A stretch of 62,954 nucleotides of DNA from Caballeronia arationis (GTDB taxonomy: Bacteria > Pseudomonadota > Gammaproteobacteria > Burkholderiales > Burkholderiaceae). The stretch's first letter is position 1. The number at the start of each line of letters is the position of its first letter. The DNA lies in NCBI RefSeq assembly GCF_001544975.2, contig NZ_FCOG02000039.1:1-62954 (forward strand), in the 5' to 3' direction. Under the pieces are notes generated by a model, which was given only the letters and a program-made list of their open reading frames with translations, was not told the DNA's origin and searched no databases. The translations under genes and the position numbers were made by a program. Below are positions 35,170-44,253 of the stretch, piece after piece.

Positions 35170-36273
35170 TCACACGGCAAAGGCCCGGGCATCCGCGCGC
35201 TTCAGTTCCAGACCACAGCCTGGACGCGAGAAATCCGGTGTTATTGAGCCGTCGGCTGCATGCGGCGCGCCGTCGAACAGCATCGCTTCAATGCGCACGT
35301 GGTCATGAAACCATTCCTGGTGAATGAGGCGCGGCACTGCGCACGCGACATGCAGATGCAGTGCCGGTGCGCAGTGCGCGGAGAGCGGCATGTGATACGC
35401 GTCACAGAGCGTCGCCACGTCCAGAAAGCCCGTAATACCGCCGCAACGGCTTACATCGGCCTGCAAGACGTCGACGGCACGCGCGTCCAGCATGCGTCGG
35501 AAATAGTCAAGGGTGTAGCCGTATTCGCCCGCTGCGACCTCCATCGATGCCACCGCGCGGCGCAAGGCGCTCAATGCGGCGAGGTCATCGGAGGACACGG
35601 GCTCCTCGAACCATTGCACGCCGTATTGCGCGAAAACCTCGGCGTAGTGCAGCGCCTCTTTTTGCGTGAGCGCTCCGTTTGCATCCACAAACAAGCCGGC
35701 GTCGCCGATCGCCTCACGTGCCGCACGCACGCGGCTTGGATCGCGTTGAGGCTCGGTGCCGATCTTCATCTTGACCCAGCGGCAGCCGCCCTCGGCGATC
35801 CATGCCGACAATTGATCTCTGAGGCGCGCATCGGTGTAGGTAGTGAAACCTCCGCTCCCGTAGATCGGAACCCGCTCGCGAATCACGCCAAGCAGGTGCA
35901 CGAGCGGCAGTCCGAGAAGCTTGGCCTTCAGGTCCCACAATGCGCAGTCGAGGGCTGAAGCAGCGGTCGCCGCAACGCCCGCCCGACCGATATTGCGTAC
36001 CCTCTTTTGCATCGCAACCCATGCGGCGCGCACTTCGAATGCGTCGCGATGCAGCACCGCTTCGGCCAGTGCGCCGCGGATCAAAGACGTCGCGCACGCA
36101 TCGGTATAGGTGTAGCCGATGCCTGTCTTGCCGCCCGCGTCGGCTTCGACGACGATGAGCGTAGTCGAGTCCCACGCAAAGGTGCCGTCGGCTTCGGGCG
36201 CGTCGGTGGGAATGGTGTAGGCCTGCGCGCGGACGGCATTGATCGCGGCGTCAGGTAGCGTCGAAATAGACAT
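35170..36273 (-). CDS. Mandelate racemase/muconate lactonizing enzyme family (enolase superfamily)
   Basis: A 367-residue enolase-superfamily enzyme, probably a sugar-acid dehydratase or cycloisomerase. The KxK motif is VKMKIG (~170). The metal ligands are in FVDANG (~200), WFEEPV (~226) and VAAGEYGY (~250). A histidine, SAHCAP (~304), can serve as the second base. In an operon with a sugar dehydrogenase it may handle the aldonate product, but the substrate is not fixed by sequence. It lies ten bases before the membrane protein gene. Confidence 0.9.
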   Translation of the reverse strand: MSISTLPDAAINAVRAQAYTIPTDAPEADGTFAWDSTTLIVVEADAGGKTGIGYTYTDACATSLIRGALAEAVLHRDAFEVRAAWVAMQKRVRNIGRAGVAATAASALDCALWDLKAKLLGLPLVHLLGVIRERVPIYGSGGFTTYTDARLRDQLSAWIAEGGCRWVKMKIGTEPQRDPSRVRAAREAIGDAGLFVDANGALTQKEALHYAEVFAQYGVQWFEEPVSSDDLAALSALRRAVASMEVAAGEYGYTLDYFRRMLDARAVDVLQADVSRCGGITGFLDVATLCDAYHMPLSAHCAPALHLHVACAVPRLIHQEWFHDHVRIEAMLFDGAPHAADGSITPDFSRPGCGLELKRADARAFAV

Positions 36274-36285
36274 GGTTGCGGGCGC

Positions 36286-38088
36286 CTACTTCTTCTCGCC
36301 GTCCTTATGCCCCGGCAGCACGGCGCTAAGCACCTGCTTCGCAGTTTCGAGCAGCATGTGGCCCTGGTCCGGATCGCCCTTCATCAGCGTCATCGCAAAG
36401 GCCTTCGCCTGCGCCATCGTGATGTGCGGCGGCAAGGGTGGCACGTTCGGGTCGGCTTTCACTTCGATTACCACCGGACGATCCGCCGCGAGCGCTTCAT
36501 CCCACGCAGCACCGATACGCTCCGCATCGTCGACGTAGATACCCTTCAGCCCGATCAGCTCGGCGAACTTGTGATACGGCACCGATGGAATGTCTTGCGA
36601 TGCCTCAAACTTCGGGTCGCCTTCCATTACGCGTTGCTCCCACGTAACCTGGTTCAGGTCCTGGTTGTTCAGCACCATGCAGATCCAGCGCGGATTCGAC
36701 CACTGCTTCCAGTATTTGGATACGGTGATCAACTCGGCCATGTTGTTCATCTGCATCGCGCCGTCGCCGACAAGTGCGATTACCGGCCGTGCGGGGAACG
36801 CAAATTTCGCGGCGATCGCGTAGGGCACTGCCGCCCCCATCGACGCGAGGCCGCCAGAGAGCGAGCACATCATGCCGCGCTGCACTTTCAGGTCCCGGGC
36901 ATACCAGTTCGCGCACGACCCCGAATCACTCGTGACAATCGCGTCGGAGGGAACGCGTTTCGAGAGTTCCCAGACGGTGCGCTGCGGGTTGACGCCGCCC
37001 GTCGTTGTTTCGAGCGCGCGCTTATCGAGCGTCTTCCACCAGTCAGTGGTCCAGCCTTCGATCTTCTTGCGCCACGCGCGGTCCATCTTCTCTGCAAGCA
37101 TAGGCAGCAACGCGCGCAGAGTTTCGGCGCTGTCGCCGACGAGGTTCACTTCCATCGGGTAACGCAGGCTTAGCATGTCGGCTTCGACGTCGATCTGCAC
37201 GCCGCGCGCGTCGCCCTCCTTCGGCAGGAACTCCGAGTACGGAAAGCCTGAGCCGATCATCAGCAACGTGTCGCATTGCATCATCAGGTCGTAGCTGGGT
37301 TTGGTGCCGAGCAAACCAATCGAGCCCGTCACCCAGGCGAGGTCATCGGGCAACACAGCCTTGCCGAGCAGCGCCTTTGCAACGCCTGCGCCGAGTTTGT
37401 CGGCGACGGCGATAACTTCATCGGTTGCATTCAGCGCGCCGGCGCCGACCAGGATCGCGACCTTCTTCCCCTCGTTCAGGATCTCAGCAGCGCGCCGCAA
37501 GTCGGCGTCATAGGGAACGAGTTTCGGGGCGCTGAATCCGACGCCGGAATGCAAAGTGCCGTGTTTGCGCGCGGGCGCCTGGTAGTCAAGGTCCTGCAGA
37601 TCGTTCGGAAGGATGATCGCCGTGACCTTCCGCTGCGACAAGGCCGTGCGGACCGCCCTATCGACGAGATGGCGTACCTGGGACGGCACACTCGCCTGCT
37701 GGACGAAGGCACCCACGTCCTTGAACATCGACACAAGATCGAGTTCCTGCTGATAGTGGCCGCCGAGGGCAGCTCGCGCCTGTTGCCCTGTGACGGCGAG
37801 CACCGGCATGTGGTCCATGCGAGCGTCGTACAGGCCAGTCAGGAGATGGGAGGCGCCGGGGCCTGACGTCGCCAAACATACGCCCAGTTCTCCCGTAAAT
37901 TTGGCATGGGCGGATGCCATGAACGCCGCCATCTCTTCGTGGCGGACCTGAATGAATTCGATCTTTCCCTCAGCACGATTGAGTGCGCCCAAGACGCCAT
38001 TGATGCCGTCGCCGGGATATCCGAAGATGCGGCGCACCCCCCAGGCGTGAAGACGATCAATTAGAAAGTCGCCGACGGTTTCTGACAT
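36286..38088 (-). CDS. Thiamine-pyrophosphate enzyme, pyruvate oxidase/dehydrogenase (PoxB) type
   Basis: A 600-residue TPP enzyme. N-terminal domain GYPGDGINGVLGAL with the catalytic glutamate in VRHEEMAAFMA (~50). The middle FAD/nucleotide domain has VGAGALNATDEV (~215). The TPP-Mg motif is GDGAMQMNNMAEL (~438). The closest named function is pyruvate:quinone oxidoreductase, giving acetate and CO2 and passing electrons to quinone. ATG 38088 has AGGAG seven bases upstream; ATG 38094 is too close to it. It is the first gene of the long minus-strand operon, with operator site H ~270 bases upstream. Confidence 0.88.
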   Translation of the reverse strand: MSETVGDFLIDRLHAWGVRRIFGYPGDGINGVLGALNRAEGKIEFIQVRHEEMAAFMASAHAKFTGELGVCLATSGPGASHLLTGLYDARMDHMPVLAVTGQQARAALGGHYQQELDLVSMFKDVGAFVQQASVPSQVRHLVDRAVRTALSQRKVTAIILPNDLQDLDYQAPARKHGTLHSGVGFSAPKLVPYDADLRRAAEILNEGKKVAILVGAGALNATDEVIAVADKLGAGVAKALLGKAVLPDDLAWVTGSIGLLGTKPSYDLMMQCDTLLMIGSGFPYSEFLPKEGDARGVQIDVEADMLSLRYPMEVNLVGDSAETLRALLPMLAEKMDRAWRKKIEGWTTDWWKTLDKRALETTTGGVNPQRTVWELSKRVPSDAIVTSDSGSCANWYARDLKVQRGMMCSLSGGLASMGAAVPYAIAAKFAFPARPVIALVGDGAMQMNNMAELITVSKYWKQWSNPRWICMVLNNQDLNQVTWEQRVMEGDPKFEASQDIPSVPYHKFAELIGLKGIYVDDAERIGAAWDEALAADRPVVIEVKADPNVPPLPPHITMAQAKAFAMTLMKGDPDQGHMLLETAKQVLSAVLPGHKDGEKK

Positions 38089-38730
38089 TACCATCTCCTT
38101 GCAGACAGCTGAACATTCGCTCGATGTTCAGCCATTGAGGTCTTGATTAGCAGGTCTGTACAACTCGAACGTAGACAACATCGCAAACTCCGTGCCGATT
38201 AACGCAGTGGTCAACGACCGTTGCTCGAAAACAGAAAGGTTGCGAGGGGGCGGCCTTTGGGGTCAAGGCTTGCAAGGATCAGCGATGCCTCTGCAGGTCA
38301 GGACTAACGCATTGTCACCGCAGAGCGAGAAACGAAGATTGCAGGTAACATATATCATCTCGTGATACAAATTACATCAAAAAGTGAACGTGCTGGAAAA
38401 TGACCATACCGCGAACTCCGTTTGGCATTTGCGCGAAGCCAGCGGGTAGGGAAGAAGACCGTGCCTCTCGGAGAGTTTTGTTCGGCAGAGATCGTCGCGG
38501 GCGTTCGTCGCGGCGCCCCCGACGGAGGACGAATTCGATGCCGCTGCGAGGCGAGGCATCGACGTCGCGAAAAGCGGATTCGCAATCGAAGGTCCCGGCT
38601 ATTTAGCAAAAAACAGCTGCCTGACCGCACTTTCCAAGTTATAAAGCCCGGATCGTCTTGGGGGAAGGCGTTTGTCTGGGCACTTACGTATCCTGTTAAA
38701 CAGGCGTACCGGCAATTCGTGGAGCTCCAA
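38089..38730. other. Divergent control region between the pox operon and sco/ctaG
   Basis: A ~640-base region between divergent operons. It contains operator site H (38354-38366). The rest has only chance open frames, and no other gene was recognised. Long leaders or additional control sites are likely on both sides. Confidence 0.5.
38347..38366. promoter_or_regulatory. Operator site H (ATCAT-CTC-GTGAT)
   Basis: Palindrome at 38354-38366. On the minus strand TATGTT starts one base after it (facing the pox/dehydrogenase/caa3 operon). On the plus strand CAAATT-like AT-rich sequence follows, facing sco1/ctaG. Either or both could be controlled. Confidence 0.6.
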
Positions 38731-39360
38731 ATGCTTGGATTGTTGCACCTTTGGCGCAAGGGCCCCTGCGTTCGCTTGTTCGTCGCCGCCGCATTGCTCG
38801 GTGTCGTCTTCACCGCGTGCTCCAGGACCGCCGAAGCGTGGCGCCTTGCCAATGTCAGCGGCCACTTGCCCGACCTCGCACTCTCGCTGGTCGACGACGG
38901 CGGGCGGGCGGTCACCGCTCAGACGTTTGAAGGACGCGCGACACTTGTCTACTTCGGGTACACACATTGCCCGGACGTGTGTCCGGAAACGATGACGCGG
39001 CTTATGCAGGTGCTGCAACAGATCGGCCCCGACGTCAGTCGCGCGCAGATTGTCTTCATCACCGTCGACCCCGCCCGCGACACGCCCGCCGCGCTGCACG
39101 CGTATATGCGCGCGTTCGACGCGCGGCACGCGGTCGGCCTGACGGGTTCGGATCGCGCGATCGAATCGCTCGCCAAGCGTTACCGCGTCGCCTTCCAGAG
39201 GGAGAAGCGCGACGTGAGCGGTGAGTACGAAGTCACGCATAGTTCCGCGGTCTATATCTTCGACGCGCAAGGCCACGCCCGCCTGCTCGCCACCGACAAC
39301 GATTCCATCGATGCCATCGCGCACGATCTGCGGCGCGTGATCAATTGCCCCAAGTCATGA
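38731..39360 (+). CDS. SCO1/SenC family copper chaperone for the oxidase CuA site
   Basis: A 209-residue membrane-anchored thioredoxin-fold protein that loads copper into oxidase subunit II. N-terminal anchor or lipoprotein-like segment (LFVAAALLGVVFTACS), then the copper-binding YFGYTHCPDVCPETM with CxxxC (~80) and the third ligand histidine in YEVTHSSAVYIFD (~170). Start ATG 38731 follows GGAG. It overlaps ctaG by four bases and is divergent from the caa3 operon, whose product it should mature. Confidence 0.92.
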   Translation: MLGLLHLWRKGPCVRLFVAAALLGVVFTACSRTAEAWRLANVSGHLPDLALSLVDDGGRAVTAQTFEGRATLVYFGYTHCPDVCPETMTRLMQVLQQIGPDVSRAQIVFITVDPARDTPAALHAYMRAFDARHAVGLTGSDRAIESLAKRYRVAFQREKRDVSGEYEVTHSSAVYIFDAQGHARLLATDNDSIDAIAHDLRRVINCPKS

Positions 39361-40238
39361 TGCAGTCGATCCTCTACTGGCTCGAACCCTGGGAGCCGTC
39401 ACCGACCGTCGTGGTTGCAACGCTTATCGCGGCAGTTCTGTTTGCACGCGGTGCGCGGTATGCCAGGGTGTCGTTCTCGCGGCACGTGGCGTTCTGGCTG
39501 GGTCTTGCAGCAATCTATGTTGCGCTGCATACGCGGCTCGACTATTTTTTCGAACATGAGTTCTTTATGCATCGATTGCAGCACCTCGTGCTGCATCACC
39601 TCGGACCGTTCCTGATCGCGGTATCGTATCCAGGCGCCGCGTTGCGCGCGGGGGTTTCAATGAGGTGGCGCCCGCTCTGGCTGCATCCCGCGCTGAGCAC
39701 GAGAACCGCGCGCTCCCTGGTCGCTGTGCTATTCAATCCGGTGGTCGCCGTAACGCTCTTTGTCGGGCTGATTTACTTTTGGCTGCTCTCGCGGATCCAC
39801 TTCGAGGCAATGCTTGACTATCGGCTATATCGCGTGATGAACTGGAGCATGGTGATCGACGGCCTGCTCTTCTGGTGGCTCGTGCTCGATCCCCGGCCTT
39901 CGCCGCCCGCTCGTCTCGCGCCGGGCCAGCGAATTCTCATCGTTATCGCTGTAGTGCCGCCGCAGATTCTGCTTGGCGCATACATCTTTTTCACGCCGCA
40001 CGAGTTGTACCCGATCTACTCGATTTGTGGGCGCGCATTCACGTGGCTCAGCCCAATGCGCGATCAACAGATCGGCGGTCTGCTGCTATGGATTCCGGGT
40101 TCGATGATGAGCGTGCTTGGCGGGCTGATCGCACTGCGACACTGGATGCGGCTCTCAGCCGCTCGCGTTTCACACGGACGGGGAACTGGCGGGCGCGGCA
40201 CCGAAGCCGACTTCAGAGCTTCGCCCGACAAGCCATAG
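39357..40238 (+). CDS. CtaG-type cytochrome c oxidase assembly protein
   Basis: A ~293-residue membrane protein of the Caa3_CtaG family, required for assembly of caa3 oxidases and probably for copper delivery to subunit I. About seven helices are visible; the family mark is EHEFFMHRLQHLVLHHLGPFL-like sequence near residue 65 (HRLQHLVLHHLGPF). The C-terminal ~25 residues are polar. The start ATG overlaps the sco1 stop (ATGA), so the two are translationally coupled. Confidence 0.9.
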   Translation: MMQSILYWLEPWEPSPTVVVATLIAAVLFARGARYARVSFSRHVAFWLGLAAIYVALHTRLDYFFEHEFFMHRLQHLVLHHLGPFLIAVSYPGAALRAGVSMRWRPLWLHPALSTRTARSLVAVLFNPVVAVTLFVGLIYFWLLSRIHFEAMLDYRLYRVMNWSMVIDGLLFWWLVLDPRPSPPARLAPGQRILIVIAVVPPQILLGAYIFFTPHELYPIYSICGRAFTWLSPMRDQQIGGLLLWIPGSMMSVLGGLIALRHWMRLSAARVSHGRGTGGRGTEADFRASPDKP

Positions 40239-41093
40239 CAAACCGCCGGTGTTCTAAATAAGCGGAAGGCGGGTGGCACCGCCGCGCAACGGGATGGGTG
40301 ACATGGCACGCGGCAGCGCTACTGATCAGACTCGTAGTCGCGGCTGAGTCACGGACTGCTGCACCGTTGATCTGTTCCGGATGCCGTGTTCCACCTATTT
40401 GCTGTGCGGGACAAATCTAAGTGATGGCCGGTGCACGCTGGGGAAGTCGCACTGTCGCGAAACTTGGGATGTCAGCGCCGACCCAATTTACGGCGCGCTT
40501 CGCCGCTGTCGTCACCGCCATCGAGATTGTCGACTAAGGACGGATCCGGATCACCGCGCGGCGTCGAAGCGAAGCGCCACATGGACGCTGGCGAACTCAT
40601 TCCCCATGCTGCACAATCTGATAACTGGATGTCGACAGCAGCAGCCGGACCGTGCGAGTGCCTATGTGTCCGACGGCTTTCCTCCCACGCTTGGCGCAAG
40701 CAGAGGCAATGAAGGACGCGGGCTTTGAGAGCTTTGGCCACTTTGAATGTGCGCTCGAGAACGGGGTCAGGCTTCGAATGAATACGGCTGCTTCTTCCTC
40801 ATTGCTGACTATCAGCTGTCGGAGCTTGCGAAGGACCTTTCGCGGGCAACGCCGTCTGGGAGATAGCCTTTGATCGGCTGCCCGTCGGGCTTGACCCAAC
40901 GTTCGAGATTCGTTGTACAGCGCAGCCACCACCTATCGCTTACGTCGCGACGGCCGCGAGGTACAAGTGGTTAAGTTGCGTTAGATATATCATTTCCCGA
41001 TGATCGCTGCGATACCGCAGGTACGCGATGCAGTATCGCGGCCACCGGGTACGCCCGGAGACAAAACGGGATTCCGCATACAGGAGATTGACG
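40239..41093. other. Gene-poor stretch, nothing recognised
   Basis: About 850 bases without a convincing gene. Short frames on both strands (for example a minus-strand part reading ERWVKPDGQPIKGYLPDG near 40880) may be scraps of former genes, but I cannot assign them. A degenerate operator palindrome lies at 40989-41001. Confidence 0.4.
40989..41001. promoter_or_regulatory. Degenerate palindrome copy upstream of the PAS gene
   Basis: ATCAT-TTC-CCGAT matches the left half well and the right half in three of five positions. An alternative pairing ATCAT-N6-ATGAT is symmetrical but has different spacing. It lies ~95 bases upstream of the PAS protein gene. Confidence 0.25.
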
Positions 41094-41525
41094 ATGGTCT
41101 TCGACAAGCTATTAACCCAGGCAATTCTCGGCACAGCTTCTGATGCAATTATTGCGAGTGACCAGGACGGCGTGATTCACTTCTGGAATCAGGGCGCCGA
41201 GCGGATTTTTGGTTATGCAGCCAGCGAGGCGGTGGGGCAATCGCTCGACATCATTGTCCCGCAGGACTTTCGTCAGCGTCACTGGGACGGCTATCGTCGG
41301 GTGATGCAAACAGGCGAGAGCCACTTTGACCGCGGGGATCTGTTGTCGGTACCCGCGAACCGTAAAGACGGTACGCGCATTTCGGTGGAGTTCTCGATCG
41401 TCCCGTTAAAGAACCATGAAGGGCGGGTCGATGGCATGGCGGCCATCATGCGGGACGTGACGAAGCGCCAAGAAGAGATGCGCGCGCTGAAGGCACAGCT
41501 CGCGAGGACCGGAACGGCGCCGTGA
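41094..41525 (+). CDS. Single PAS-domain protein
   Basis: A 143-residue protein that is essentially one PAS sensor domain (LGTASDAIIASDQDGVIHFW, GYAASEAVGQSLDIIVP, RKDGTRISVEFSIVPLKN) plus a short helix ending AQLARTGTAP. There is no kinase, GGDEF or DNA-binding output domain. It probably senses a small molecule, light or redox state through protein contact. AGGAG lies seven bases before ATG 41094. A degenerate operator palindrome is upstream. Confidence 0.88.
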   Translation: MVFDKLLTQAILGTASDAIIASDQDGVIHFWNQGAERIFGYAASEAVGQSLDIIVPQDFRQRHWDGYRRVMQTGESHFDRGDLLSVPANRKDGTRISVEFSIVPLKNHEGRVDGMAAIMRDVTKRQEEMRALKAQLARTGTAP

Positions 41526-41847
41526 GGTGACCATCGTGCTTTCGTGCCTTCACTGCTTTCGCTGAGCACCAGCCTGTGCTGGCCAGCATGATGTGCATGA
41601 TGCCGGGCGCACTGCGACAGGCAGATTTCGACAGGCAGATTGACGCCAGCGGAGCTGCCCCGGCGCCACAGTACCGGACAGCGTGTCTCAGGCAAGCTGG
41701 AAAGAGTCATTTCGGACCGGGCGGACGCGGGGTCGGTGTTGCACCGGCGCCACGTCACTCATTGGGTTGGCCAGGCGCGAGCCGACGTCGCCCGCACGCT
41801 GTCTTTTTCCATTCGGGGCACACAGCAGGATATTGAAAGATCAGCGG
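41526..41847. other. Intergenic stretch between convergent genes
   Basis: About 320 bases between the PAS gene (plus) and DUF488 gene (minus), which converge. Nothing recognisable was found; it should contain the terminators of both. Confidence 0.4.
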
Positions 41848-42234
41848 TTACTCCTCCGACAGATGCGAAAGAACGTCTTGCAACACGATCGCCTGGTTAT
41901 GCTCCTCGTCCTTCGCGCCATAGACCAGCGTAATTGGCTGCCCTTTCGCATCAGCAAGGAGACTCCGCATGCGTTGCTGCTGTTCTTCAGCATCGAGTTC
42001 AAAACGGTACCGTTGCTGAAAAGCTTTCCATCGAGTGGGCGTGTGTCCGAACCATTTGCGCAAGGCAGCGCTTGGCGCGAGGTCGCGCGCCCACTGGCCA
42101 AGCGCCAGCATCTCCTTGCTGCGTCCGCGAGGCCAGAGGCGGTCAACGAGGACGCGATAGCCGTCTTCCGGGGCTGCATCCTCGTAAGCCCGTTTGACAA
42201 AGATCTTCAAGCTCTCCCGTTCCTTGTGTGGCAT
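41848..42234 (-). CDS. DUF488 family protein
   Basis: A 128-residue DUF488 protein: FVKRAYEDAAPEDGYRVLVD followed by RLWPRGRSKEML, KWFGHTPTRW and ITLVYGAKDEEHNQA. The fold is small alpha/beta; function is unknown, although neighbours are often stress genes. ATG 42234 is used; a TTG nine codons later has GGGAG and could be the real start. It is the last of three minus-strand genes with the cupin and the UDG fragment. Confidence 0.85.
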   Translation of the reverse strand: MPHKERESLKIFVKRAYEDAAPEDGYRVLVDRLWPRGRSKEMLALGQWARDLAPSAALRKWFGHTPTRWKAFQQRYRFELDAEEQQQRMRSLLADAKGQPITLVYGAKDEEHNQAIVLQDVLSHLSEE

Positions 42235-42302
42235 TGGGCTCTGTCCAGTCCGATTTCCCGATACGCGTTACCCGGCCCGCTCCAGGTTACGCTACGAGCA
42301 GA

Positions 42303-42551
42303 TCAACCCTTTGCCCAGTATGGAAAGGATTTCGCTTTGAAACTGTCGCCGCTCGGGTCATCCCACGGTATGCCCGACGCGTGCGCGGGCGCACCAGGCG
42401 CCTGTCCGAGAATCAGGATGCGCGCGTCGGCTCCCGCGCGCACGATAGGGCGAGGACCGAGTGGCAGGCGCGGCGAACATGTCCGACAGGCACGCACGTC
42501 AGTCAGAAGCGCATCGAGCGAAGGACGAGGGTCTATTCGTTTTCCGGCCAC
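42303..42551 (-). pseudogene. Uracil-DNA glycosylase family protein, N-terminal fragment
   Basis: The first ~60 residues match 4Fe-4S uracil-DNA glycosylase-like proteins: ACRTCSPRLPLGPRPIV (two iron-sulfur cysteines) and the active-site ILILGQAPGAPAHASG with GIPWDDPSGD. Family members are ~190-230 residues, but here the match ends after SGD and the frame stops 13 residues later (82 in total). The remaining domain, with the other cysteines and catalytic part, is absent from the 70 bases before DUF488. It is most simply explained as a deletion remnant. Confidence 0.75.
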
Positions 42552-42943
42552 TTCATTTCCAGGTTGTCGTCATGGTGTTTGCGTCGCTCACCAGCGAACC
42601 CCGCCATGCCGTCCGGCCCGACAAGTACGACGGTTACGAGTATCGATGTGTTCTGGAAGGCTGTCAGTGCATGCGGGACGCCCGCTGCCAGATAGATAAG
42701 GTCCCCGGTATGAAGGACCTGGTGGCCTTCATTCATTTCGAGATCGACTTCACCTTCGATGCATTGCACCGTTACCGGGCCATCAACCGCATGCACAGGC
42801 ATCCCTTTGCCAGCCGGAAGAACGATCCTCATGACCTCGAGGCGCTCCTCCTTGAACAGCGCCGTGGTTCGAGTCTGTTCGAACATGGCTCCGAGCGGTA
42901 GGAGGCTCGCAACTTCCCCAGACGATAGATGTGATATAGCCAC
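42533..42943 (-). CDS. Cupin-domain protein
   Basis: A ~136-residue single-domain cupin. The metal-binding motifs read PVHAVDGPVTVQCIEGEVDLEM (motif 1, partly degenerate) and AAGVPHALTAFQNT (motif 2). Such proteins are small dioxygenases, isomerases or sensors. AAGGAGA precedes GTG 42943 by five bases; the frame is open further upstream but only from TTG. It overlaps the UDG fragment by 19 bases. Confidence 0.85.
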   Translation of the reverse strand: MAISHLSSGEVASLLPLGAMFEQTRTTALFKEERLEVMRIVLPAGKGMPVHAVDGPVTVQCIEGEVDLEMNEGHQVLHTGDLIYLAAGVPHALTAFQNTSILVTVVLVGPDGMAGFAGERRKHHDDNLEMKWPENE

Positions 42944-43468
42944 CGGTCTCTCCTTTTTGACGTACAACCCGATCGAGTCAGTTGTAGTGTGGATCGTCAG
43001 GCGGTCCGCCGCGCGTGTTGCGATAGCATACTCCGCACCATGCCGGAAATCCGGGCCGCGGTAGAAAACGGATAGCGCGCACCGGCACCTCGCGCGAGCG
43101 CAACGCTAGGGGATCGCTAGCTGGAAATGACTTGCCGGAAGCCATACAGACTTGATCCAGCGCTGCGAGAGACGGCTTCCGTACCCTTGCCCGTCCTGCT
43201 GCTGACCGGTCGACTGACGGGTGCGAGCCTGCCGAACACCAGTGACTCCGGGGTCAGTCTCGGGTCGTATGGATGGGCAACGGGTCTCATGGTCGGTCTC
43301 CAGCGGGTTTCGATTGACCGGCGGGATGTGTGCGTCGACTCGTGATTGGCGTCTATGAGGTGCCCGACACTTGTGCGCAGGTGACGTACGGACCGGCAAG
43401 CCTGGAGGCCTGGTCGCGGCGCGAGTCTAATTCATAACAACACAAGATAGCGGGCATGTGACCCAGCA
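42944..43468. other. Intergenic stretch with one weak small open frame
   Basis: About 520 bases between the cupin gene and sdhB. Apart from a doubtful 57-codon frame on the minus strand (43117-43290), nothing was recognised. Confidence 0.4.
43117..43290 (-). CDS. Possible small hypothetical protein, 57 aa
   Basis: A short minus-strand frame begins MRPVAHPYDPRLTPESL, with GGAG seven bases before the ATG. The proline/arginine-rich sequence shows no membrane helix or known motif. It lies just downstream of sdhB on the same strand. The ribosome binding site is the only positive evidence. Confidence 0.3.
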   Translation of the reverse strand: MRPVAHPYDPRLTPESLVFGRLAPVSRPVSSRTGKGTEAVSRSAGSSLYGFRQVISS

Positions 43469-44176
43469 TTACACCGCGCGGCGCGTGAGCATCGATCTGA
43501 TCTGGCCGATCGCATACGCGGGATTCAGGTTCTTCGGGCAGATGTCGGTGCAGTTTAGAATCGTGCGGCAGCGAAAGAGCCGGTACGGATCTTCGAGATT
43601 GTCCAGTCTCGCCTGCGTGGCCATGTCGCGTGAATCGACGAGGAACCGGTAGGCCTGCAGCAGGCCAGCCGGTCCAACGTACTTGTCCGGATTCCACCAG
43701 TACGACGGACACGCCGTTGAACAGCACGCGCACAGGATGCACTCGTACAGGCCGTCGAGCTGGTCGCGTTCTTCGGGACTTTGCAGGCGCTCTCGTTCCG
43801 GCGGCGGCGTATTGTTGATCAGATACGGCATCACCGAATGATATTGGTTGAAGAACGAGGTCATATCGACGATCAGGTCACGGATCACGGGCAAGCCGGG
43901 CAATGGCCGCAAGACAATCCGCGACGGCAGGTCGTTCATGTTAATCTGGCATGCAAGAGCGTTCCTGCCATTGATGTTGATAGCGTCGGACCCACAGATG
44001 CCTTCGCGGCATGAACGCCGTAGCGAAATCGATTCGTCGACCGACTTCAGCCTGACGAGGACGTCCAACAGCATCCGGTCGCGCGGATCGATGTCAACCT
44101 CGAACGCCTGCATATGCGGCTTGGTCTCCGTGTCCGGGTCATACCGGAAAATCTCAATTACGCGGCTGTCGCTCAT
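43469..44176 (-). CDS. sdhB: Succinate dehydrogenase iron-sulfur subunit, orphan copy
   Basis: A 235-residue SdhB. All three cluster motifs are intact: [2Fe-2S] CREGICGSDA (~60), [4Fe-4S] CILCACCSTACP (~150) and [3Fe-4S] CRTILNCTDICPK (~207), plus the quinone-site SYWWNPDKYVGPAG. It should pass electrons from the SdhA flavin to quinone in complex II. No sdhC, sdhD or sdhA lies in the window, so this is a stand-alone gene. It is followed upstream (same strand) by the haemerythrin gene 77 bases away. GGTGGAG precedes ATG 44176. Confidence 0.92.
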   Translation of the reverse strand: MSDSRVIEIFRYDPDTETKPHMQAFEVDIDPRDRMLLDVLVRLKSVDESISLRRSCREGICGSDAININGRNALACQINMNDLPSRIVLRPLPGLPVIRDLIVDMTSFFNQYHSVMPYLINNTPPPERERLQSPEERDQLDGLYECILCACCSTACPSYWWNPDKYVGPAGLLQAYRFLVDSRDMATQARLDNLEDPYRLFRCRTILNCTDICPKNLNPAYAIGQIRSMLTRRAV

Positions 44177-44253
44177 CGTGCATCTCCACCTTGTGTTCCG
44201 GGTTCTGAGCTCGATCGTGCTGCTTATGGGGGACGGCATTCCGCCGTCACGCA

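Noticed and set aside
41683..42699. A 338-codon plus-strand frame over DUF488, the UDG fragment and cupin
   Set aside because: It is antisense to three recognisable minus-strand products and shows no motif.
42920..42940. A TATATCACATC half-site at the cupin start, similar to the palindrome
   Set aside because: Only one half of the palindrome is present and it lies in or at the start of the coding sequence.
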